Shown: positions 23,051-33,889 of the stretch, piece by piece
Numbering within the stretch: the stretch's first letter is position 1
Layout: each line of letters opens with the position of its first letter
Assembly (NCBI GenBank): GCA_020091685.1
Contig: CM034599.1
Location: 30,357,920-30,421,919, forward strand
Source of the DNA: Lutjanus erythropterus
Lineage: Eukaryota > Chordata > Actinopteri > Lutjaniformes > Lutjanidae
Reading direction: 5' to 3'
Length of the DNA: 64,000 bases
Notes under the pieces: generated by a model
Seen by the model: only the letters and a program-made list of their open reading frames with translations
Database searches by the model: none
What the model was told of the DNA's origin: nothing
Position numbers and translations under genes: made by a program

Positions 23051-26000
23051 CACAATCACATGACCCAGATGAAAGTAGCAGCTGAAACTAATGAAACACA
23101 AATATGAGTTAACAGAAAAAAAGCAGGTTGTTTTCATAAACCGTACAGGGAGGATAAATATAACATATATAGGATAATACACCTATTACTCCAAGGAAGC
23201 AACAGGAAACGGCAGGTTCTTTGGCTGCTCAAATGAAAAATCCCGTGGGCTCTCTCTGCTTCTTTCATCAGCATCTTTGTGTTTCTGTTTTCACACTGGC
23301 AACAGCTGTGACTGAAGACATTATATCCAGTCCATGTCTATCAACTGCACATCCACGCTGAGCCTATCCAGTAAATACGAATTTACAACAAAACCTGACA
23401 TTTTGAAACAGTTTGTTTGGTGCTGTGATACTGTTGTGATGCCGTCAACAGGTGTGTGTTTATAGAGTATTTTACAACAGCTCTGAATGGGGCTCAGCCA
23501 ATCATAATCAAGGACTGGCACTGGCCACATGATGTGAATGATAAAGAGAGAAAGGGATGAGATGCATTTTTACGGTTCAGAGCGATGAGAGCATCTTAGA
23601 AGTTCTCAATTTGGTGTGCAAAGTAACTGAGTGAGTTTGGCTGCTTTAAAACAAGCTCTCTATATAATATCTGGTGGGAAGACAGTCACACATCATTTCC
23701 AGGAGGCCATCTTGTCAAAGTGCCTGTATTTATTTCTCTAGGTGAGAGTTGTGTAATAGTTAGAGGAGTCCAGAGAAACATAAACCACTAAACCCTTGAA
23801 ACTCCCTCTCTCCTTCGCTGATGAAGCGATGTGCTTGTCTCCATCTCTTATTAAGATCTGAGCAGATTGATCATGACCACCTCACACAGGGTCACTTGCA
23901 GACCGCATCCAGTAAATCAAGTTAAACCTTATCTCTCTGTTCAACACCCTTTGTGCATAAATAGATAGAGAGACAGACAAAAAAAAAATATGTGGCTGTA
24001 GCAGAGACTGACTGAAGAAACATCTGACACATCAATTCTGTGGAAAATGGGAGATGTCTATGATGTGTGGATGTTTGCTTTCTTTATGATTTATTCATTT
24101 TCCTCCTCTGGCTTAACATGCCAAAGGCGCTTTGCTTTGGCTATCTCCAGGCACGAGAGGATGTCTGTCAGTCAGCGAGCAAAATTGGAGAACCAAACAG
24201 ACTCTTCATTTATTATCTACCTCTGTGGGGAAGATAACGCACTCACACACACACACACAGGCACTGTGCTTCATGCAACACACACACAGACACAGGTTTC
24301 TAAGGCTGCAGGAGATTCTCTGCTAAATATGGATACAGTAGCGCAGCGACGTGCATTATGCAGGAACATTTCAGTTATAGACTGATACAGCTCATAATGC
24401 ATTAAGGCCTGGATGCCAAGTGCACTTTCCTTCTAAACAAATGTAATGTATGCACGATTTGCCTTTTCTGACCCATTTTGCTGTCTGTATTTCAGTGAAA
24501 GGTATGCGTGTGAGAGGCGAACATTATCTGCAGACATCTTAATTATTCTGTTAGAAATAACTGCTTCAGTGTCAACTTCAAGGGTGACATTTGAACAAAA
24601 AAAAAAAAAAATCAAAAATAATCTGCATGAAAAATCTGTCTTGTCTGTGGCATCACATAATGAAAAGAAGAATAAAATAAATACTTCCATGAATGCTATG
24701 TTGAGAGGGGTTATTATGTGACAGAGTAATTACAGGGCTCCATGCTACAAGGAAATGTTCCAAAATTTAATGTAATTTATATAAAATAGGTATATTTGCA
24801 TTTAAAATAATGGAACATACAACTGCAGATAAAGATTATAACATGTAGAAATGATGTATACAGACACACAACAGGTTTTAAACATGCAACTATCTTCCTG
24901 ACAAAAATTAAATTTAGTTTTAGGGTTACTAATGGTCACCCCACCGAATATGAATGTACAGATATGAAAACACTGTATGCAAATATCCATGGATGTACAC
25001 ACTATGGTCAACAACATCTATTCTGGTCACACTTTATTATGTATTATTTGCACTAAGTATTATTTATCTGACCACATAATTTTGTGTATGGGTGAAGGAT
25101 AACAAAAAGGAAAAGTGAAAAAAAAAAAAAAAGTCAAAACAACAACAAAAATGCTATCTGTGGCCCGACACACCATCTTGACAGTATTTTTGTTGCAACA
25201 TTTTTAAGTGGAAGTCAAGTCATCAGTTGTTTGAGCTAATCATTGTTCAATCATGCACTTTGGTAGATTACCAGACAGCTGCAGTGTCTTATCATGTCTA
25301 AACAGACAAAACTGTTTGGACGTGATAAATGTCATAAATCTGTGTCTAACCAGATATTTCATTGTTTTGCCAGTGCGACCTACATTATACTACAGAGAAA
25401 GAATTCAACACAATAGACTACTGTTCCTCAGCCAGACTGACTCGACCTTAATCCAGTGAACAAATGATGTGCACACATTGATGATAGAGCAGTAAAGATC
25501 CTGCTTAATACCTCCAAATACTGGCAAAAATACATACTGTGGATATTTATTAAGAGATGAGAAGATACAGTTTATTTTAGGGAAATCCTTAAACCGCAAA
25601 AGTAAATATGAAACTTGAATGCTAGAGTAAATTGAGTTCATGAAAATATTTGTAGCTCTCTAATAAATTCAGTTTTCTGAGTGTCATAAACTGTGCCGTG
25701 TACAAACAAAGCACAAAACAAATATAATAGCACGGGAAAAAGATCTTTCATGTTATTTGACTCGCACATGCTGGCCTAAAAGTAGAAGACTGATCAAATC
25801 ACCATGAATCATCATCCTGAGCTGAAGGCGTCTTTCCGCTCAGAACGGCCATTAATATTGCATGCTACACTTTTGCAGCATCCATTCGTCATGTGTCATG
25901 AAACTGCAGACAATCTCGCATTTATAATATTTGTGATGCCAGAAAGGCAGGCATGCACTAAAGCAGAGAACGCCAGCCTGCAATACTGTAAATTTAAAGC

Positions 26001-26638
26001 ATGCCGTCAGGATAATGATCATTCTGAACACTTATCTGGCTGAGCCTTTTTTTTTCTTAGTATGCAATAAGATGAGTGACATATTTTATGTTGTATATGA
26101 TACTGCCATTATGGGTTTCTGAATAGATGCACCATAGACTTAACAGATTTGGATTTTCACCAACACAACAGCAGTGCAGTAAGGGTGGGATCATTACGCT
26201 TCATGAATATTTCTCACAACAGTTTACAGAAACAATGCACTCCTCATTATATTAAAATACACTCACAAAAGGGATACCATGGTAGCATAACATGGCTGAT
26301 GAATTTATTTGGAAAACTTAATAAGAATGTAAACAGCCTAATCCATCATAAAAGTATCAGAATCATAGTGACCTGTTTCACAGTTTAAATGACAGGAGTT
26401 TATGAGTTTGCTGTAAAGCTCACTGGGTGTAGACAGGTCACTGCATCCCAGAAGAACTCATGTAACACATGAAAACTGATGATGGTCTGTTTGGGAAAGT
26501 TATGATATACAGGAAGGGCTGTTGTGCTCTCAGTTGTATCATAAAGGGGTCTTCACATGATAAAAATGCAGAGAGGCGAAGCACGGCGCTATAACCGCTA
26601 CGTCCTGTCTGCCAGGTATACAAACGACTGAGCAAACT
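23051..26638. other. Non-coding stretch with CA microsatellite
   Basis: Short CA array at 24243-24260 with a second interrupted array near 24279-24296; A runs near 24598-24611 and 25119-25131. Frames over these (24047-24385, 24446-24721) are low-complexity shadows. Otherwise nothing recognised. Confidence 0.55.
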
Positions 26639-26799
26639 TTAGCTCTGGATGTAGCTAAGTTCATAAACTATATGATTCAGAAATCTCATAACCCAATCTG
26701 ACTGTTCAGATTTCACCAGGCGTTTACTGGCGAGATTGTAGTCTGTTTTTAATGTTGTGTTACAGAGTGCGGGGAACCCTGAAACACTTATATTAGGTC

Positions 26800-27200
26800 C
26801 TGTCTGGAAGGGAACCCTTGATTTGCGACGTTCTCGCGAGATTTTTCTATGTCGCCCCCTCATTGTGACGTTAAAATGGTCACTCTGGTGAGATTGTCTG
26901 CGGTTCTGGGGTTCCTTCAAGACTCGACCATCAGTCACGGTCTCCTCTCCTTGTGTCACTTCGACACAGCTGTGGTCTCTTCTGCCTGCGTCGTCATATT
27001 CAGCTGTTATCTCATTGGTTGCACTTTGAAAGGCCAGCGGCAAACAAGGTCAAAGTTCAAATAATTTGAACTTTGAGCGCAGCGGTCAGCGGCAGATCCG
27101 AGCGCTGTGCCACGGCGAGGGTAGCAGTGCCGCTTGGTCAGATGACACCGCTCTCTCCATAGGAAAATAATGGGACAGCCAGCACAAAGCGCTTTTACCT
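26800..27200. promoter_or_regulatory. CpG-dense patch with TCTCGCGAGA motif
   Basis: About two dozen CpGs fall in roughly 400 bases, in strong contrast to the CpG-poor remainder. TCTCGCGAGA occurs at 26832-26841; this palindrome is known in vertebrates as a CpG-island promoter element (bound by BANP). An inverted CCAAT (ATTGG) is at about 27014. A 134-codon minus frame (26639-27043) and a 71-codon plus frame cross the patch without a recognisable domain. The right half (27040-27200), with its palindrome and GCGCAGCGG wording, resembles GC-rich dispersed fish repeats, so the patch may be transposon-derived rather than a gene promoter. Confidence 0.35.
27050..27076. repeat. Perfect palindrome, 13-bp arms, 1-bp centre
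   Basis: TCAAAGTTCAAAT (27050-27062), a single A, then its exact reverse complement. TCAAAGTTCA also resembles a nuclear-receptor half-site pair, but the AT-rich palindrome within a probable repeat makes a regulatory role speculative. Confidence 0.8.
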
Positions 27201-27404
27201 CATGTGTTGGGGCCTTAACGATTTAAAAAATACAGAGAGAAATTTAAGTTATCATTCTCTGTGACTCTACACTTTTGCTAAAAAGTATTAAAACTGATGT
27301 CTGTCTTAAACCAACTTCTAACTCCTGTAAGTATTCATGAGAAATTAGTCCAATATAAACAATGTAACACTCAAACAGGAAGAAAAATCAGCTTCATTTT
27401 CTTT

Positions 27405-27482
27405 TTCTATCTCATTAGGAAGCATCAGTTATGCTGATGATACCAATTTATATATTTGTGTATCATCTCCAGACGTCAGACA
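27405..27482 (+). pseudogene. LINE reverse transcriptase fragment with YADD motif
   Basis: 27427-27465 translates as S-Y-A-D-D-T-N-L-Y-I-C-V-S; the Y-A-D-D catalytic motif is at 27430-27441 and 'ADDTQLY' is the usual L2/CR1-type form. Just upstream in another frame, 27408-27425 gives Y-L-I-R-K-H, which fits the 'IIRKHG' that precedes the motif in L2 elements. A frameshift and a short loss therefore separate them. Only this sliver is left, so it is a fossil of an old insertion. Confidence 0.65.
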
Positions 27483-27621
27483 ACATTAATGCATGCACAC
27501 TGGCTTGTGTGCACTGCTCATGTGGCGACCTGCAGCAGGTTGTCTCTGTTCCCTGATTGCATAATGAAGTTTGACTTGACTTGCATGGACAGTGATTTTC
27601 TGTGTTTTTCCTGTCAGAGCA

Positions 27622-28056
27622 TCAGTCCCCATAATCACCATACCTTGGGGCTTCTTTAAACAATTCAAGCTCCAGATGTGTCAAATAACATTTAGTCATG
27701 GACACTTCATGATCCTGGTGTGTGAGTGAGTCAGTGAGAGAACAAATGCATGGACCTACAAACAAAATCAATTGTAGTTTGTCAAACCGGCATGCAATGA
27801 CAACTGTACCTCTTTCAGGGCCAAAGTATTCATACTGGACTGCACCAGCTAACTTAAATGATGTATTATATTTGCTCTCCATGGTCTGGAGGTAGTCAAG
27901 CTTACCAAACAAAAGGTTGCAGTTTGAGTACACCCTTGCACAGAAGTTTTTCATTTCCTTTAGCCTGTATATGTTTTTCGGAAGATGGTACCATTTAAAG
28001 TATGACAAATTAGCCATTAGCACCTGTTTGCAATGTGCCCATGGGAATACAAGCAC
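27622..28056 (-). pseudogene. 144-codon open frame, unrecognised (possible decayed exon)
   Basis: The peptide is rich in W, Y, F, L and K in a protein-like way over its first two thirds (for example Y-F-K-W-Y-H-L-P-K-N, then K-L-D-Y-L-Q-T-M-E). On the minus strand, a donor-like AGAG|GTACAG falls right after G-P-E-R (about 27821), after which the translation is less protein-like. No domain is recognised. It lies on the same strand as two other open stretches at 28.9-29.7 kb, and could be an exon of the same decayed gene or part of a mobile element. Chance is not excluded. Confidence 0.25.
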
Positions 28057-28896
28057 CTAATACTTTGATACTGACTTTTCTATGATTCCCAAGTGTATTT
28101 ATGGACGTTCAGGATATAATAATAGCCTTGTAAAGTTTAAGTCACACTGAAACTAAAAATATATGCATCATATATATGTATTCAGAGTTTGAGTTGAGAT
28201 TTTATCCTGCTGAGATCTACTGCTGACCAGTCACTATAATTGCTGTAGTTTTGTATTTACAGGGAACTTAGTTTCTCCAGAAATCTACTACCTACTGTCT
28301 TTATGAAATCTTTAATTCCTTCAAAGAAGGCTTTCAAAAAAGTTTGTCTTACTATCATTTAAAGTTTTTGTTTCCTCATGCCCTCCCACCACCTTTGCCA
28401 CAGGGGTTCAAATGAGTACGAGTGCAGGCGAGTGTCATTAGATTTTATGGCATGATCATAAACCAAACAGATGATCAACATAAATGCGACACATGCAGGG
28501 ATGGCCCTAACATTACATTGGAACCTGGGCCTGTTTATTGCAAAACACCTGAAATGCTTTAAAATGGAAATTGAATTTACTCCCCAGGAGATTTTTGATG
28601 AAAGGATCTTAGCTGGAAATCGAAGTGCTTATCAAATAGACAGTGTGGCTGGCAGCTGCTACAGAAGTTAGACTTGGGATGACCTCACAGATCCCCATGG
28701 CTCAACACTTGGCTGGAAATAAGAGATGATGATAGATGGGCAGATGGGCATAGAGACAGGGAGCTGCAGTGACAGAGAGGTATAAAGCAGAGCTAATATC
28801 AAGAGGAAAAAAAACTCATAAGGGAAAGGGAAATTGACTCTGGTTTTAGATGGAAGAAAAAGTGAGTGAAAGAGAGACAAAATGAAAGGGATTCTT

Positions 28897-29214
28897 TCAT
28901 CTTTTACACATGTCAACTCCACAAGACGTCAAATACATAGGTTCCACACCATAAATGCTCAGAACTGTATAGTCATCAATACTTTCTAAGACTTCAGCTG
29001 TCTGGAAGTTACAGTTACTGTCATTAAAGAAGACAAATAAAATCTGGTAGAAGAAATGTACATATAAAACATCACCCTCTTCCATTTTCTGATGCCTAGT
29101 TGTACTGAAATTATTTTGGTGAAAGTAACACAAAGTAATTTGCCCAACACCAAAACTGGTACACCCACAGCATTTGTGCAGATTTAAGGAAGGGAAGGAA
29201 ACCCAGTGGTTGGT
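28897..29214 (-). pseudogene. 105-codon open stretch after an acceptor-like AG, unrecognised
   Basis: Open from directly after TAG at 29217-29215 to a stop at 28897. The same TAG forms the end of an acceptor-like CTGTACTGTAG, so an exon could start at 29214. The peptide has a Cys cluster (H-K-C-C-G-C), then T-T-R-H-Q-K-M-E-E-G-D-V-L-Y, and ends with S-I-D-D-Y-T-V and Y-G-V-E-P-M-Y-L. Composition and the many charged/aromatic residues look like real protein, but I cannot name a family. The first ATG is internal, so it is not a free-standing gene. A fragment of a transposon-borne or captured gene is my best guess. Confidence 0.3.
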
Positions 29215-29405
29215 CTACAGTACAGCTAATGTATAGTATTAGCATATTTCAGCCTTGGATCAAAATAAAATTCAATTTCATCTAAGCAGTCCACAGCGTC
29301 AATATGGGATGAGAACTGTCAGTAACATAACATTATTAATTCAAGGACATTTTTTTCCATGATTTTCTTCTTGAAGGCAAGAAGTGAACAGGATGTTCAA
29401 GAAAC

Positions 29406-29729
29406 TCAATGCAACAAAGGACAAACTGCAGGTTCACAATAAACTGCAGGGTCACACTCACCCAATTTTCTTGCCTTGGGAGAAAAGTCTCTCCTCAAAC
29501 TCTTAAATTCACGCCAATGACATTTAGATTGTGCATTGATTTTCTGAGTCATGAACTTACAGAATTGGATATTCAGCACATCTTTAATTCTATTAATCAG
29601 GAAGTAGTGGTCTTCAGGCAGTGCTCTGTAAGCCCCATCAGAGAGGAGTAGATTGACAATGCAGTCAAAACAGAAATCCATAGCATGATTTCTGGCGTCT
29701 CCTGGTGTGCACCGGGCCCATTTATTTCT
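29406..29729 (-). pseudogene. 107-codon open stretch with good splice donor, unrecognised
   Basis: Open from about 29729 (after TGA) to 29406. It includes A-M-D-F-C-F-D-C-I-V, S-D-G-A-Y-R-A-L-P-E-D-H and L-I-N-R-I-K-D-V-L, then a basic part with F-K-S-L-R-R-D-F. The minus strand reads TTGG|GTGAGTG at 29462/29461, a near-ideal 5' splice site, and the translation beyond it (Cys/Pro-rich) looks less coding. If spliced, the next same-strand stretch is 28897-29214, about 250 bases downstream. I do not recognise the protein. The same frame continues upstream through stops into a Tc1-like piece at 29823-29943. Confidence 0.35.
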
Positions 29730-29822
29730 TCAAGGGCAACACCAAAGGTAGCAACAACACATAAACTGATAGCGAATGACCACGGTGGCACTCCATCATC
29801 TCTAATGCCTTTTCAGAATCAC

Positions 29823-29943
29823 CCACAATTCATCTGACATTATTTCAGCTTGTTGATGAGACTCCGTAACATCTTTGTCATGCTTCTCAAATCACCAGGT
29901 GAAAAGGGACATTGTCATCGTGGAAAACACCATTCCCATCAAG
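29823..29943 (-). pseudogene. Possible Tc1/mariner-like transposase sliver
   Basis: 29940-29911 translates with G-V-F-H-D-D-N-V-P, resembling the 'VFQDDNAP' motif holding the second catalytic Asp of Tc1-type transposases. After a frame change, 29846-29805 gives A-E-I-M-S-D-E-L-W-V-I-L-K, resembling 'LNIIEPLWSVLE' around the third acidic residue. Spacing (about 27 codons) is shorter than the usual 34, and stops intervene. Both motif matches are by eye and the call is tentative. Confidence 0.3.
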
Positions 29944-30339
29944 ACAGAAATTCATCATGGAGTTAAAGCTGTGCATTATATAACAGTGCAGAACCACCGC
30001 AGGCTTTTACCTCTGGGGGAAAAAAAAACAGCCTTTCCATTATACTGACTTTCTCTGCACATACGAAAGCAAGATAATAAAATGGTATTATAAAGAAAAT
30101 ACGGGCAGAAACCTCATTCTAAATACCACCATATAAGTTTCCCTTTTGTTCATAGCTGAATTAAGTGAGGGCCGGTCACCTTAGAAGGACATTTAATATA
30201 AAACAACCAGCTGATGCAGAGGCCAATACAACAGACGTAACCCAGCTCATAAGTATTAGGAGACACATGTACTGTGCAATTAGGACCAAAATAAAGATGC
30301 ATTAAATTGATGTGATAATCTCAAAGGAAACCAGAGCTG

Positions 30340-30792
30340 AGTTTCAAAGTTATACATTCACAATGTATAATGTATAAAGGCATTAATCTTCAAACTGATA
30401 ACTTTATTATTTTTTATCAACATCCACTTATTTTGAATTTGATGCCTGCAACACGTTTCAGAAAGTTGCGACAGGAGCACGTTTATCACTGTGATACAAC
30501 ACCTTTTCTTTTAACAACACTCACTAAGCGTTTTGAAACTGAGGACACAAATTATTGAAGTTTTGAAACCAAAATTCTTTGTCGTTCTTCATGCACGACT
30601 TCAGCAGCTCAACATTTAACATCGCTTTATAACACACCACACATTTTCAGTGGGACACAAGTCTGGACCGCAGGCAGGCCAGTCTAGTACCTGAACTACT
30701 TGACTATGAAGTCGTGCTGTTGTGACACATGCAGAACGTGTCTTGACATCCCAACAACAACATCCCAACTTTTTTGGAATTTGGGTATTTCC
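30340..30792. mobile_element. Internally deleted teleost DNA transposon derivative
   Basis: The text from about 30385 ('CTTCAAACTGATAACTTTAT', 'TTTGAATTTGATGCCTGCAA', 'CACTCACTAAGCGTTTTGAA', 'CAGTGGGACACAAGTCTGGA', 'GCAGGCCAGTCTAGTACCTG') follows, in order, a very common fish DNA transposon I know from memory. It then jumps directly to the terminal 'CATCCCAACTTTTTTGGAAT' at 30768-30787, so most of the element has been lost. The left terminal repeat is not recognisable, so the left border is approximate. I do not assert the superfamily. Confidence 0.7.
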
Positions 30793-32109
30793 ACACCCAC
30801 TTTGCTTTTAAGCGAGAACACCTACATTCTAATGAGTCCCCAAAACACACAGTCTAGTCTCACACACACACACAGCAGTGGAGGCCATGAGAAATAAAAG
30901 GCTCTAGACTTTTCCCGTAAACAATATTATCCTGTCCTTGAGCAGAAGCATTATTCCATTGAAAGCGTACACTTTATATGTAAATGCCAGAAGTGATGAT
31001 TATGTTATTCTAATCAAAATAGCCCTTTAATATTTTATAAGTTGTGGGCGGAAGGCAGAAAACAAACTGCGGCTGTAGCACTCAACCTCATGCCATAATG
31101 CCTGCTGTGACTGCTAACTCCTGCCTGTTAGTTGCAGAGGTGTGGAGAGAGAAACGCTATGAGCCATTTTTGATGTGGCTTTTTTTGGCTCCAGATAAGT
31201 GACTGTTACACTCTTCTAAATTAGCATGTTTATTGCTTGCTGTTGCCCCGCCATGCCTGTTTGCATATCAAGCTCTTAGTCCATACAACCTCCCTCTGTT
31301 TGGTTTGAAGTTGTGGGATTGTTAGGCACACGTTAAGTGGAACTATCCTCGCTCTCAGAGTTGTTCTTCTGAAACACTGAGCTTCCTATTGTGCTTTATT
31401 GATCTTCTCACATGTTGCCTGTGCTCTCTTGGCCTAATTACAACACTTTTGGAACCTTAGAAATGAGTGTGACTTCATAATTAAAAAAAAAAGGAGTTTC
31501 AATTTAAAGCTACGTGAATTTTTTTTTTTTTTTTGGTTGCCTGAATAAGCTGTAAACACAATATTAACATATTCTCACCATATAAAGTTGTAATAAACAA
31601 ACAAACAAACAGTTATCTGTCTATTTATTCATCCAGCAAAGACAAAGCAACATTAGCATTCATTCTGAGCTGTGTTTCTGGCTACCGGGCAATTGTAAGT
31701 CAAATATTCACACTTCTTACAGCTCTGACACTTCCCTGAGGTAAATATCTGGCTTTTCAGCTGTTAAATGATCCACTATGTTCACCAGCTAGTTGCTAAC
31801 TTTTTTTGTCTGCCAATAGATGCAGAGTAGGTTGCATACACAGGGTTTATTAGAGATTTTCTTTTGCTGAAAAGAGCTGCCTCTACAAACGAGGCTGATG
31901 GATGTGTGTGATACTGAACCAAAGTAGTAAAGCAGGGCTGAAAACCAAAACAATTAGCTGAAAGATGCGAAAAACACAAACTAGAGCTAAAAGGAGATGC
32001 AGAATCAGACGCCAACAAATTGCAAACTATACCAGTTCAGTTCAGGTTTAGCCCGAAAATCTTACCGCCTGTGGAGAAGAACTGTGTGCTCTATATTTTA
32101 ACACCTGGT
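30793..32109. other. Non-coding stretch
   Basis: A short CA array is at about 30857-30874, an A run near 31481-31492, a T run near 31517-31534, and AAAC x4 at about 31595-31612. No gene or repeat family recognised. Confidence 0.5.
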
Positions 32110-32210
32110 TTTATTGACCACAGCGATCAGGTTTTTTGCCACCGATCCTGATTGCTGATTGTCGGTTTAATATTATGCCAAACTGGATCGGTAATACTGA
32201 ATTTTAAAAC
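32110..32210 (+). repeat. Fragment of 'CCGATCCTGATTGC' repeat
   Basis: 'GATCAGGTTTTTTGCCACCG' followed by 'ATCCTGATTGCTGATTGTCG' and 'AACTGGATCGGTAA' is the recognisable core of a dispersed teleost repeat. Diverged and without clear ends. Confidence 0.45.
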
Positions 32211-32884
32211 AAAGTGTTGCAGGTTACCGCTCTCAAGTGGAAGAGAAATGCAAATGATTAAAGACTGGAGTTGCAAGTCAGGGAGCTTTCATGACACGCT
32301 CCTGAACATGTTTGATGATAAAAGCCTTGCTAAGAAGTCAAGGGGTTTTGTCCATTGAAATGCTAGAAGGTTTTTAATTTGATATGGATACAGGGAATGT
32401 TGAGTTTGTACTAACAGCATAATGCAGTAACTTTAACAGGGCAAATGGGAGCGGGTCAAAACAAGGCCTCGTACTTCTGCTACTCATTGACGGCTGTCAG
32501 GGACAGGGTTATATTAGAGATATACTGAAGACAGAAAATGATGGTGTAGTTGTTGTGAATATTCCAGTTAGCAACTTAGTGTGAAAACACCACTTGATTC
32601 CACCACTGCCTGCTTTCACCTCTGCTGCTGTTTTTCTCAGTGGCATGCATGAAAAGTGTAACATGTGGTTTTCATGGCTTTCCATGAGAAATTATTTCAT
32701 TAGCAAGGATTTTCGTAGATATTGTGCATATGACTAGATAAATGAGACTTGGATTACACTGCACAGGTTTTGTTATTGTTGTGAATTCATTCTGCATTCA
32801 CAACGCAAAGCACCACAGTGTGAGTAATAATATCTCTTTCGTTTAAACACACATATACCTTATGAGACACACCATTCACACAAA

Positions 32885-33881
32885 CAGTAGTGGACAAAGT
32901 ACTCAACCTCAGCCCTCGAGTCAAAGTACAGATACTCCTGATCAAATATTGCTCAACTACAAGTGAAAGTTGCTCAGTCAAAATTTTACTTGAGTTAAAG
33001 TACTAGAGTACTTGGTTTTAAAAATACTTAAGTATTCAAAAGTACATGATTTTAAAAATACTTACGTTTTCAAAAGTACAAATTACAAAGTACATTTTCT
33101 AATATCAATACATGCTGTATTGTTTTCATGATGCATTTACAGAAGCTTGTAACTCTCTGAAACCATCTAATGATGCACTGACCTGCTTGTAGAACCACTC
33201 TGCTACACAAAGCCTATAGAAACACCTATAAAAACTTCCAACATAGAAATGCAATAAAAACCAAAAAGGACAGTTATTGTCATTTTCTGATGTAACTGTA
33301 TTAAAATCACTGCATGAAATTAGATTGAAGTTAACTGTAAGGAGTTCTCCAAGTCTGTTAAATAACTGAGATTTCTTTCTGTCTTCAGGGGCAGTATATA
33401 CATGAATTATGTTGTATTTGTCACCCTGATGAAAACAATCCAACATTAAAAGCCTACCTGGAATTATTTCTCTTTTTCTAATTATAATAACAACTTGACA
33501 TTTAATTCTATCTTTCTCCTGCCGTCACCATTACAGAGTTTTGTTTGAATGAAAGAAGAAGAGCTTGCTTGTGCTTGTTACAGAGCGCCTGGATGATATA
33601 TTTCCACTTTTACATCAATCACAGTTGAGAGCAGGTACTGTGATTGGCTTCCTTCTGTGAGGAACACAGCGTGTGGACAATTGCATTTCAGAAAAGAAAA
33701 AGCAGCAACAGCTGACTTCAAAGCTGTGCTTAATCTAAAAGTAATAAGAAATGTAGTGGAGTCAAAAGAACAATATTTGTCTTTGAAATGTAATGGAGTG
33801 AAAGCCAAGTTTCCAAAAAAACAAATACTCAAGTAAAGTACAGATACTCAAGTGAATGTTCTTAATTACTGTCCACCACTG
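32885..33881. mobile_element. Nearly complete ~1-kb non-autonomous hAT-like element
   Basis: Left end CAGTAGTGGACAAAGTAC (32885) and reverse complement of the right end CAGTGGTGGACAGTAAT (ends 33881) form terminal inverted repeats. Subterminal regions are full of ACTCAAGTA/AGTACAGATACTC words. Flanking 8-mers CACACAAA (32877-32884) and CACACAAG (33882-33889) agree at 7 of 8 positions, a hAT-type target duplication. I recognise both ends as a common teleost repeat. The interior has no transposase but carries a LINE endonuclease fragment on the minus strand. Confidence 0.85.
33276..33416 (-). pseudogene. L1-type LINE endonuclease (APE) fragment inside the hAT element
   Basis: Within a 106-codon open frame (33446-33126), residues ~12-57 read Y-N-I-I-H-V-Y-T-A-P, then K-K-S-Q-L-F-N-R-L, then N-L-I-S-C-S-D-F-N-T-V. 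This follows the AP-endonuclease pattern '(V/I)NVYAP ... FF.(K/R)L ... LILGGDFN' of LINE ORF2 proteins. The usual G before D-F-N is S here. Residues after about 60 do not match. The frame is still open through this part, but the remaining domains are absent, so it has no function as a retroelement. It could be a nested LINE scrap or sequence captured by the hAT element. Confidence 0.65.
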
Positions 33882-33889
33882 CACACAAG

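Noticed and set aside
26639..27043. 134-codon minus-strand frame over the CpG patch
   Set aside because: Stops are rarer in GC-richer DNA; peptide is Arg/Ser/Thr-rich without domain, and the opposite strand is also partly open.
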